From: Betaproteobacteria bacterium UBA6904
GTDB lineage: Bacteria; Pseudomonadota; Gammaproteobacteria; Burkholderiales; SG8-39
DNA length: 7,935 nucleotides
Direction: 5' to 3'
Assembly (NCBI GenBank): GCA_002451175.1
Contig: DKBI01000069.1
Span: 585-8,519, forward strand
Both the position numbers and the translations under genes were made by a program. The notes under the pieces were generated by a model. The model was not told the origin of the DNA and made no database searches. It saw only the letters and a list, made by a program, of their open reading frames with translations. Positions 1 to 5,589 of this stretch are shown here, piece by piece. The first letter of the stretch is position 1; every line of letters begins with the position of its first letter.

Positions 1-216
1 GTGGCCTTCGCCGCCGATGTAGCCGATGACCTCGTAACCGTTCGTGAGACGGACTTTCGCGACCTTTCGCAGAGCCGAATTCGGCTTCTTGGGCGTCGTC
101 GTGTACACGCGCGTACAGACGCCGCGCTTCTGAGGCGAACCGGCGAGCGCGGGAACCTTCGACTTGGGCCGCTTGGCAGACCGCCCGTGGCGGACTAACT
201 GATTGACGGTAGGCAT
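1..216 (-). CDS. rpsL: 30S ribosomal protein S12, N-terminal 72 residues (runs off left edge)
   Basis: S12 sits at the decoding centre of the 30S subunit and helps control tRNA selection accuracy; it is the classic streptomycin-resistance target. The visible protein begins [12 protein letters not shown] and contains the near-invariant blocks [19 protein letters not shown] (residues 28-46) and [17 protein letters not shown], ending in YIGGEGH at residue 72. Bacterial S12 is about 124 residues, so some 50 C-terminal residues lie outside the window. Lys43, a position linked to streptomycin resistance, is lysine as in sensitive wild types. The ATG at 214-216 is preceded by a weak purine-rich GGAA at 221-224. 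The gene has its own promoter at 295-324. Identification is secure; rpsG and fusA would be expected next, outside the window. Confidence 0.98.
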   Translation of the reverse strand, partial: MPTVNQLVRHGRSAKRPKSKVPALAGSPQKRGVCTRVYTTTPKKPNSALRKVAKVRLTNGYEVIGYIGGEGH

Positions 217-294
217 GTTTTTCCGAATCCAGAAACGAACCGGGCGACCACGCTCGTATTGGCGTAGCCGCCCTGGCGCTAAAAAAGAGGCGGA

Positions 295-324
295 ATTATA
301 GGGAGTTTTTCTGCATCGCGTCAA
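295..324 (-). promoter_or_regulatory. Sigma-70-type promoter of rpsL
   Basis: Read on the minus strand, TTGACG (324-319) is followed after exactly 18 bp by TATAAT (300-295). The -10 is a perfect consensus match and the -35 matches at five of six positions. The discriminator is TCCGCCT, so the start should lie near 287-290 and give a leader of about 70 nt. A GC-rich discriminator is typical of ribosomal promoters under ppGpp/DksA control; that regulation is inferred from the pattern only. Confidence 0.85.
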
Positions 325-386
325 CCATTTCCGGCGATCGCGCTTGGGTCCCCGCCCGCCAGGTCGGCTTGCGGCGCGTGGCGTGG

Positions 387-415
387 ATCCTGGGCGGCCC
401 CGGATCGCCCGGGAT
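387..415. repeat. Imperfect palindrome resembling a dispersed intergenic repeat
   Basis: The arms ATCCTGGGCG (387-396) and CGCCCGGGAT (406-415) are complementary at nine of ten positions, with a G-T wobble at the tenth, around a 9-nt loop. No T run follows on either strand, which argues against an intrinsic terminator. The flanks, TGG before and GACC after, recall the widespread proteobacterial intergenic repeat of the form TGGAT-CCCGC-loop-GCGGG-ATGAC. Membership of that class is inferred from appearance; only one copy lies in the window. Confidence 0.45.
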
Positions 416-519
416 GACCCGCCTTAGGGACGCTTGGCAGGGCGCGCTAGCAACGGCGCGACCGATCCGCATTCGCGGCGCAATTCAGCCAACGGCATCC
501 CGAACGGAAAACGAAAACT

Positions 520-1329
520 CTACCCGGCGAGCGTCTCCAAGGGCGCTGGCGCATGCAGCCCCAAGCCTTGCGCGAATCCTACGCCGGCCGCCTTGAGTTG
601 CGCCAGCGGCTCGGGCGATTCGACGCTCTCCCCGATCACGGCGACGCCGGTCGCGTTGCCGACGGTGACGATCGCATTCAGCTTGGAGCGCGCCAATTCG
701 CTGCCGCCCAACTTGCGCACGATCACGCCGTCCACTTTGACGTAGTCGACGCGCAGCGCCGTCAACGGGGCAAAGGAAACCGCGCGCCGCCCGAACCCGT
801 CGAGGAGGATCCGGCAACCAATCTCCTTCAGCGCGTGCGCAAATCGGGATGCGGCCATCGGTCTTGCGAGCGCGTCATTCTCGTCCACCTCGAAAATCAA
901 CGCCCGGGACGGAATCCCGGCGTCGCGAAGCTCGCCCGCGATGTAGCCGGCAAAGCGCCCGTCGTCGAGGGTCTGTTCCGACACGTTGATGCTCAGGCTC
1001 GGCACCCGAAGCCCCTGCGCCAAGTGCCGGATCGCGCAGCGCGCCACCCACGCGTCGAGCTCCTGCATCATCTGGTAATGCTCGAACACCGGCAGGAAAT
1101 CCCCGGGCGGCAGCAGCGCGCGCTCCTCTTCCCGCAGCCGCACGAGTACCTCCGCGAACGTGGACGCCTCCTGCCCGTGCAGAGCAACGACCGGCTGGCC
1201 ATAGACGACGAGTTCGTTGCGCTCCAAGGCACGCCGAAGCCTGCCGACCGGATCATCCCAACCCGTCAACTGCCGGTCCATGTCGGCGATGATGCTGCTG
1301 GTCGAAAGTGCGGACGGGCTGATGCTCAT
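520..1329 (-). CDS. Stand-alone EAL-domain protein, putative c-di-GMP phosphodiesterase with altered DDFG motif
   Basis: EAL domains hydrolyse cyclic-di-GMP to pGpG; degenerate ones can act as c-di-GMP receptors or protein-interaction modules. This 269-residue protein is nearly all EAL domain (about 28-265) with no GGDEF, PAS, REC or membrane segment. Visible signature positions are GQP at 44-46, E60 of EVL (for EAL), N115 in NVS, E147 and E150 in EVDE (for ELTE), K198 and D200 in VKVD, E234 and E237 in ESVE, and Q254 in AQG. The DDFG motif reads D177-G178-F-G, losing the second aspartate. Most metal and base residues are therefore kept, but activity is uncertain. The ATG at 1327-1329 lacks a clear ribosome binding site; Met17 is an alternative start. 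The gene is co-directional with rpsL and divergent from the next operon. Confidence 0.9.
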   Translation of the reverse strand: MSISPSALSTSSIIADMDRQLTGWDDPVGRLRRALERNELVVYGQPVVALHGQEASTFAEVLVRLREEERALLPPGDFLPVFEHYQMMQELDAWVARCAIRHLAQGLRVPSLSINVSEQTLDDGRFAGYIAGELRDAGIPSRALIFEVDENDALARPMAASRFAHALKEIGCRILLDGFGRRAVSFAPLTALRVDYVKVDGVIVRKLGGSELARSKLNAIVTVGNATGVAVIGESVESPEPLAQLKAAGVGFAQGLGLHAPAPLETLAG

Positions 1330-1348
1330 GCGATGATTCTAATCGTTA

Positions 1349-1361
1349 GGATTTGAAATCC
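1349..1361. promoter_or_regulatory. 13-bp perfect palindrome in the divergent intergenic region
   Basis: GGATTTGAAATCC is a perfect palindrome (6-bp arms, one central base). It lies in an AT-richer patch (1331-1361) between the EAL gene start (1329) and the GlcG/HbpS-like gene start (1425). The position fits an operator or part of the two promoters, but no strong -35/-10 pair could be placed on either strand. A site this short can arise by chance. Confidence 0.3.
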
Positions 1362-1414
1362 GTTGGCGATGCGCGCCAGCTCGGGCGGCGCGGGTCGCGG
1401 TTTGCCCATTTCAC

Positions 1415-1419
1415 AGGAG
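1415..1419 (+). promoter_or_regulatory. Ribosome binding site that sets the start of the GlcG/HbpS-like gene
   Basis: AGGAG lies 5 nt before the ATG at 1425. It is the clearest Shine-Dalgarno sequence in the window. It fixes the start at 1425 rather than at the longer in-frame extension from 1353, because the shorter product begins directly with a typical signal peptide. Confidence 0.8.
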
Positions 1420-1424
1420 CCCCC

Positions 1425-1925
1425 ATGAAGCGCTCGTTCCGGTCCACCCTGGTTGGTGCCCTTGTGGCGTACGCGCCGTTCGCGATGGCGCAGGACGCTA
1501 CGATCACATTTCGCGTCTTGACGATGGAAACCGCGATGGTGGCCGCGCAGGCCGCATTGCAGACCTGCCGGGATTCCGGTTGGCAGGTTGCCGTCGCGGT
1601 CGTCGACCGCGGCGGAACGGTACAGGTCCTGCTGCGCGACCGCTACGCAGGGCCCCACACGCCGCGCACCGCCGCCGGCAAGGCCTGGACGGCCGTGAGC
1701 TTTCGCACCAACACGACCGAGCTCGCGCGGCTCAGCCAGCCCGGCCAGCCGCAAAGCGGGATTCGGCAGCTACCACGGGTCGTCGCGCTGGGCGGCGGCC
1801 TGATCATCGAGGCGCAAGGCTCCCTGCTCGGCGCGATCGGGGTATCGGGGGCCCCGGGTGGCGACGCCGACGACACCTGCGCGCTCGCCGGCATCAACGC
1901 CATCCGCGACCGGATCGACTTCTGA
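1425..1925 (+). CDS. Exported GlcG/HbpS-family (DUF336) protein
   Basis: The protein has 166 residues. It opens with a signal peptide: basic MKRSFR, a hydrophobic stretch, then AMA before Q23, so the mature protein should be periplasmic. The rest is one GlcG/HbpS domain, recognised by AVAVVDRGG (56-64), the KAWTA segment around Lys86, GGGLII (123-128) and GAIGVSGAPGGDADD (136-150). Streptomyces HbpS binds haem extracellularly; GlcG is encoded in glycolate-utilisation operons but its role is unclear, and many exported homologues have no known function. No obvious haem-ligand motif was identified here. The gene leads a plus-strand operon: its stop lies 5 nt before the first MaoC-like start. The family call is firm; haem binding is only one possibility. 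Confidence 0.88.
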   Translation: MKRSFRSTLVGALVAYAPFAMAQDATITFRVLTMETAMVAAQAALQTCRDSGWQVAVAVVDRGGTVQVLLRDRYAGPHTPRTAAGKAWTAVSFRTNTTELARLSQPGQPQSGIRQLPRVVALGGGLIIEAQGSLLGAIGVSGAPGGDADDTCALAGINAIRDRIDF

Positions 1926-1930
1926 CCCGC

Positions 1931-2407
1931 ATGGAATCCTTCGACTATTTCTGGGAAGACTTCGCCGTCGGTCAAGTGCGGTCGATGGGCCGCCACCGTT
2001 TCTCCGAGGAGGAAATCGTCGGATTCGCGCGCCAGTACGATCCTCAGCGGTTCCATGTGGACGCCCAAAAGGCATCGGACACGCTGTTCAACGGTCTGAT
2101 CGCCAGCGGCTGGCATACCTGCGTGATTGCGATGCGAGGCATGTGCGATGCCTACCTGACCCGCGCGGCTTGTCTTGGGTCCCCCGGGCTCGACAGCCTG
2201 AAGTGGCTCAAGCCGGTCAGACCGGGAGATGAGATCGAGTTTCGTGCCCGCGTGCTCGAGTCGCGCGCGTCGTCGAGCCGCCCGGAACTGGGTCTGACCA
2301 AGTTTCTCTGGGACGGAATCAACAGCGCGGGCGAGCAGGTGCTCGCCATGGAAGGATGGCAGCTCTTCGCGCGGCGCGCGCAGCCGGATGCGGCGCGCGA
2401 GCCATGA
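1931..2407 (+). CDS. MaoC-like hydratase/dehydratase, first of a tandem pair
   Basis: This is a 158-residue single hot-dog-fold protein of the MaoC / (R)-specific enoyl-CoA hydratase type, which adds water to or removes it from acyl-CoA thioesters. The hydratase-2 dyad is visible as D37 and H42 in YDPQRFH, with spacing as in PhaJ. GLIASGWHT (55-63) follows, where family members place further active-site and oxyanion groups. LGSPGLD (82-88) and PVRPGD (95-100) are typical of the small proteobacterial MaoC subgroup. About half the residues match the next gene, so the two are paralogues. The start lies 5 nt after the preceding stop without a good ribosome binding site, suggesting translational coupling. 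ATGA at 2404-2407 joins it to the second copy. The acyl-CoA substrate is not predictable. Confidence 0.9.
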   Translation: MESFDYFWEDFAVGQVRSMGRHRFSEEEIVGFARQYDPQRFHVDAQKASDTLFNGLIASGWHTCVIAMRGMCDAYLTRAACLGSPGLDSLKWLKPVRPGDEIEFRARVLESRASSSRPELGLTKFLWDGINSAGEQVLAMEGWQLFARRAQPDAAREP

Positions 2408-2871
2408 CCACGCCGGAGTCGGGCCTCCTGTATTGGGAGGATTTCGCGCCTGGCGAGGTCATCGAACTCGGCCAGCATACGTTCACCGAGGCGCAGATCA
2501 TCGCCTTCGGACGCGAATACGACCCGCAGCCCTTCCACATCGATCCCGAGGGCGCGCGCCAGACCTATTACGGCGGCCTGATCGCCAGCGGCTGGCATAC
2601 GTGTGCCGTCGGGATGCGGCTCATGGTGGAGCGTTTCATCGGCCGCGCCGCCAGCGCAGGGTCCCCCGGGGTGGACAACATCCGCTGGCTCGGGCCGGTG
2701 CGGCCCGGCGACACCATCACCTATCGGCGCACGATCCTCGAGGTTCGGCCCTCCGCCAGCCGGCCCGACATCGGATTGGTCCGCTCGCTGTCCGAGGCCC
2801 TGAATCAGAACGGCGAGAAAGTGATGACCATGGAAGGTTGGGGGCTCTTTCGCCGGCGGCCCAAGACATGA
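2404..2871 (+). CDS. MaoC-like hydratase/dehydratase, second of a tandem pair
   Basis: This 155-residue hot-dog-fold MaoC protein is paralogous to the preceding gene. The catalytic dyad is D40 and H45 in YDPQPFH, followed by GLIASGWHT (58-66), AGSPGVD (85-91) and PVRPGD (98-103). It matches typical members of the subgroup slightly better than the first copy, for example in DPQPFHIDP and MTMEGWGLF. Hot-dog proteins act as dimers, so the two copies may form a heterodimer; alternatively they act on related substrates. Its ATG overlaps the stop of the first copy (ATGA, 2404-2407), and its own stop overlaps the next start (ATGA, 2868-2871). Coupled translation would favour fixed stoichiometry. Substrate unknown. 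Confidence 0.9.
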   Translation: MTTPESGLLYWEDFAPGEVIELGQHTFTEAQIIAFGREYDPQPFHIDPEGARQTYYGGLIASGWHTCAVGMRLMVERFIGRAASAGSPGVDNIRWLGPVRPGDTITYRRTILEVRPSASRPDIGLVRSLSEALNQNGEKVMTMEGWGLFRRRPKT

Positions 2872-3614
2872 GCGCCCGCATCGAGCTGAACCACCGGATC
2901 CATGTCCTGACCCGGAAGGAGGAGCTCGACCCGGCGCGCGTGGCCGGGAAGGTGGTGGTGGTGCTGGATATTCTGTTTGCCACGACGACGATGGTCGCTG
3001 CGCTTGCCGAGGGCGCCAGGGAAATCCTGCCCGTCTTGGACGAGTCCGCGGCACGTGCCGCTGCGGCAGGCCTGCCTCAGGACAGCTATCTGCTTTCGGG
3101 GGAGCTCTATGCCGAGACGTTGCCGGGGTTCGTGCAGCCGACGCCCCTGGCACTCGTGCGCCACGGCGTGGCGGGCAAGCGCGTGATTTATTCGACGACC
3201 AACGGCACCGTTGCGATCCGGCAGAGTGCGCACGCCGCCCGCGTCTATTGCGGTTCCCTGCTCAATACGCAGCGGATTGCTGAGCACCTGGTGTCGCAGC
3301 ATGCAGAGGCTGCGTTGCTGGTCGTCTGCGCCGGTTCCGGCGCCAACTTCAATCTCGAGGATTTCTACGGCGCCGGCTATCTTGTCGATTGCCTGGTGCG
3401 GCTGCTCGGCGCGGACGCGGACCTGTCGGACGCGGCCCGCTGCGCCGCGAGCCTCTATCGGGAAGCGCGCGTCCCGCAGGCCCTGCTCGAGTGCCGCGTC
3501 GGTCGCCTGATGTCCCGGCGAGGGCTCGCGCACGAAGTCGAGTTTGCGTGCCGCTTCGACGCCCACCCGATCGTGCCGGCGCTCGAGGGGGACCGCCTGC
3601 GCATCGTGGCGTAG
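2868..3614 (+). CDS. Divergent ComB (2-phosphosulfolactate phosphatase) family protein
   Basis: ComB is the Mg-dependent phosphatase that converts 2-phosphosulfolactate to sulfolactate in archaeal coenzyme M synthesis; bacterial homologues are common and mostly unassigned. This 248-residue protein shows the family blocks in order: VVVVLDILFATTT (29-41), SGEL (77-80), a GF segment (87-88), STTNGT (109-114), GSLLN (129-133) and VCAGSGANFNLED (153-165). Departures from my recollection of the family consensus are DVLRATTT read as DILFATTT, and the GNSP element after GF read as QPTP. The original substrate may therefore not apply. The gene is last in the operon and overlaps the second MaoC gene by 4 bp. 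Its stop is 6 bp from the stop of convergent clsB. Family membership is firm; enzyme function is not. Confidence 0.85.
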   Translation: MSARIELNHRIHVLTRKEELDPARVAGKVVVVLDILFATTTMVAALAEGAREILPVLDESAARAAAAGLPQDSYLLSGELYAETLPGFVQPTPLALVRHGVAGKRVIYSTTNGTVAIRQSAHAARVYCGSLLNTQRIAEHLVSQHAEAALLVVCAGSGANFNLEDFYGAGYLVDCLVRLLGADADLSDAARCAASLYREARVPQALLECRVGRLMSRRGLAHEVEFACRFDAHPIVPALEGDRLRIVA

Positions 3615-3620
3615 CGCGAA

Positions 3621-4802
3621 TCAGTGATAGCGCTCCACGCCCGCCAGGGCGATGAACAGGCGGGCGATCGCATAGGCCAGCCAGATGCGCATCCGCAGCC
3701 ATAGCGGTTTCTGCTTCCATTGGCGCGGAGGAACCCGCTGCGCGCCTGCATCCATGGCCTCGCACAAGCTCGCGTGGAGATCACCGGCAAAGCGCGTGTC
3801 GTCGACGAACACGTTCGCTTCCCGCGCCAGCAGCAGGCTGAACGGGTCGATGTTCGAGGAGCCTACGCTGGCGTAGCGGCGGTCGAAGACCGCCACCTTG
3901 GCATGCAGGAAGCTGCGGTGGTACTCGTGAATCTCGACGCCGGCATCGAGGAGCGATCCGTACAGCGCACGCGAGGCGTAATGCAGCAGGACGTACTCCA
4001 CCCGCCCCTGGAGCAGGAGAACGACGCGCACGCCGCGCGCCGCCGCTGCCGTCAGGGCGCGGCGAAAGCGCCGCCCCGGGAAGAAATACGAGTTGGCAAT
4101 CACGATTTCGCGGCGCGCCGCGGCAATCAGCGACAGGTACGCCTCCTCGATGTCGCGCCGATGCCGCACGTTGTCTCGCAGCCGCAGCGCCGCGCGCTGA
4201 TTCTCCGGGAACGTGCGCCGGTTCGCGCGCCGGCCGCCGGCGTGACTCCTGGCCGTGCCGAGACCGCCCCATCGCTTGCGCAGATTCGCCCAGGCCGTGA
4301 GCGCCCAGAGCCTCTCCGCAGCCTCCTGCACGCGCTCGACGAGCGGTCCCTCGATGCGGACCGCGTAGTCGTAGCGCGGCGGGGTCTGATTGGGCGTGTC
4401 GTAGTCGTCGATGACGTTGATGCCGCCGACGAATGCCACGGCGCCATCCATGCAGGCAATCTTGCGGTGCAGTCGCCGCAGCCGGCGCCGGCTCAGCGTC
4501 CACGGACTGATCGCCGGACGGAAGACCAGCACCTGCGCGCCGCTCTCCTGGAGCAGCTGCCGGAAGCGGGGCGCGAAGTCGCGGGCGCCAAACCCGTCGA
4601 GGAGCACGCGCACGGCTACGCCGCGCATCGCCGCGCGCACCAGCGCATCGGCGATCAGGCTGCCCGTCTCGTCGTCGGCAAAGATGTAGGTCTCGAGGTG
4701 GATCTCGCGCGTCGCGGCATCGATCGCCTCCACGAGTGCGGGAAAATACTGCTCGCCATTGCGCAGCAGCGTGAGGCGATTGCCGGCGACGTATTCAGAC
4801 AC
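3621..4802 (-). CDS. clsB: Cardiolipin synthase B (phospholipase D superfamily)
   Basis: Cardiolipin synthases of the PLD superfamily transfer a phosphatidyl group between phospholipids at the inner membrane. The 393-residue protein has two complete HKD motifs: H112-K114-D119 (LHRKIACMD, followed by FVGG) and H300-K302-D307 (LHAKVAVFD, followed by VGSSNID). No N-terminal transmembrane helices are present, which fits ClsB rather than ClsA. A basic C-terminus with a hydrophobic stretch (about 373-388) may associate with the membrane. The start is GTG (4800-4802), inside the end of the upstream gene (8-bp overlap), with no clear ribosome binding site, so coupled translation is likely. E. coli has the same ybhP-clsB pairing. 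The downstream ybhN of E. coli is missing; the convergent ComB-family gene follows instead. Confidence 0.93.
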   Translation of the reverse strand: MSEYVAGNRLTLLRNGEQYFPALVEAIDAATREIHLETYIFADDETGSLIADALVRAAMRGVAVRVLLDGFGARDFAPRFRQLLQESGAQVLVFRPAISPWTLSRRRLRRLHRKIACMDGAVAFVGGINVIDDYDTPNQTPPRYDYAVRIEGPLVERVQEAAERLWALTAWANLRKRWGGLGTARSHAGGRRANRRTFPENQRAALRLRDNVRHRRDIEEAYLSLIAAARREIVIANSYFFPGRRFRRALTAAAARGVRVVLLLQGRVEYVLLHYASRALYGSLLDAGVEIHEYHRSFLHAKVAVFDRRYASVGSSNIDPFSLLLAREANVFVDDTRFAGDLHASLCEAMDAGAQRVPPRQWKQKPLWLRMRIWLAYAIARLFIALAGVERYH

Positions 4803-5544
4803 GTTGCAGCTCGGCGCTGATGGCGAGGTGATCGGAAAGCAGGGACCACGGCGCGCCGCGATGCACGCGGGCGGCGAGCACCTTGAAGCCCTTGACGTAG
4901 ATGCGGTCCAGCCTGAGCAGCGGCAGCACGCTGGGAAACGTCCGCGCGGCGCGGCCTCCGCTGGCGACCGACACCTCGCTCATCCCCAGGCGCCCTTCCA
5001 GGATCGATGTCGCGCGATGGCGCCAGTCGTTGAAATCGCCGGCCACGACAAGGGGCATGCCGCGCGCGGACATCTCCTCGAGGCGCGCCGCGATCGCGTC
5101 GAGCTGCCGCCGGCGCCCGCGTTCGTGAAGCGACAGGTGAACGCACACGCAGTGCAGATTGCGCCGCCAGCCCGGGATCTCCACCACGCAATGCAGCAGC
5201 CCGCGCCGCTCGAAGCGGTGATCGGAAACATCCTCGTTCTCCACGGAAACGATGGGAAATCGCGAGAGGATGGCGTTGCCATGGTGGCCGTGGTCGTAGA
5301 CCGCGTTGCGCCCATAGGCGTGGCGCCACTCGTCGCCGGCGAGATATTCGTGTTGCGGCGCCAGCGGCCAGGTGGCGAAGCGGCGCTCGTGATGCCGATG
5401 GTGCCCCTGCACTTCCTGGAGGAATACGAGATCCGGGTCGAGCGCGCGCAGGCCCTCGCGCAGCTCGTGAATGACCATGCGGCGGTTGAACTGCGACAGT
5501 CCCTTGTGCACGTTCAGCGTCGCGACGCGCAATGTGGTGGTCAC
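4795..5544 (-). CDS. ybhP: Endonuclease/exonuclease/phosphatase family protein (YbhP-like)
   Basis: This 249-residue protein of the Mg-dependent DNase I / exonuclease III / inositol phosphatase fold carries the full catalytic set. N11 is in TLNVHKG, E44 in LVFLQEV, GHHGNAILSR lies at 86-95, H136 is in VCVHLSL, D170 and N172 in AGDFND, D213 in LDRIYV, and D238-H239 in SDHLAISAEL. No signal peptide is visible. The substrate of the family may be nucleic acid, a phosphoinositide-like lipid or another phosphodiester. Overlap with clsB and the matching E. coli gene pair suggest a link to phospholipid metabolism, by inference only. The start is GTG (5542-5544), 45 bp after the nudB stop, with a poor ribosome binding site. 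The gene symbol follows homology and context. Confidence 0.88.
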   Translation of the reverse strand: MTTTLRVATLNVHKGLSQFNRRMVIHELREGLRALDPDLVFLQEVQGHHRHHERRFATWPLAPQHEYLAGDEWRHAYGRNAVYDHGHHGNAILSRFPIVSVENEDVSDHRFERRGLLHCVVEIPGWRRNLHCVCVHLSLHERGRRRQLDAIAARLEEMSARGMPLVVAGDFNDWRHRATSILEGRLGMSEVSVASGGRAARTFPSVLPLLRLDRIYVKGFKVLAARVHRGAPWSLLSDHLAISAELQRV

Positions 5545-5589
5545 GGCTGGAAATTTAGCGCAAACGCGGGCGGACCCGCCGGCGCAGGA
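5545..5589 (-). other. Spacer between nudB and the YbhP-like gene with a small hairpin
   Basis: This is the only gap in an otherwise overlapping operon. It contains GCGGG (5566-5570) and CCCGC (5575-5579) around a 4-nt loop. No T run follows on the minus strand, so it does not look like a terminator. No convincing promoter was found, and the downstream pair is probably co-transcribed with nudB. Confidence 0.35.

Larger units (their letters stand above)
217..519 (-). other. Intergenic region between the EAL gene and rpsL
   Basis: This 303-bp stretch has no convincing gene. Nearest rpsL (217-290) is the transcribed leader, which starts with a pyrimidine run (CCTCTTTTTT on the minus strand) and can form small GC hairpins such as GGCG-GCTA-CGCC. 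The rpsL promoter occupies 295-324. An imperfect palindrome lies at 387-415. The remainder (325-386 and 416-519) shows no clear terminator with a T run, so how the EAL transcript ends is not apparent. Short reading frames here have no recognisable protein content. Confidence 0.7.

Noticed and set aside
553..1356. Plus-strand open frame of 267 codons opposite the EAL gene
   Set aside because: The EAL gene on the minus strand has clear family motifs throughout; the plus frame has none.
1353..1424. Longer N-terminus for the GlcG/HbpS-like protein, starting at 1353
   Set aside because: It needs a TTG start without a ribosome binding site and would bury the signal peptide; AGGAG sits just before the ATG at 1425.
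2152..3153. Minus-strand open frame of 333 codons opposite the MaoC and ComB-like genes
   Set aside because: The opposite strand encodes three recognisable proteins; this translation is rich in Arg, Pro and Ala, as expected of a shadow frame.
2868..3614. Coenzyme M biosynthesis locus
   Set aside because: Only a divergent ComB-family gene is present; no comA, comC, comD or comE is in the window and the neighbours do not belong to that pathway.
3720..4820. Plus-strand open frame of 366 codons opposite clsB
   Set aside because: clsB on the other strand has both HKD motifs and full length; the plus-strand translation is low-complexity with no recognisable domain.
5566..5579. Intrinsic terminator between nudB and the YbhP-like gene
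   Set aside because: The stem is only 5 bp and no T run follows on the transcribed strand.
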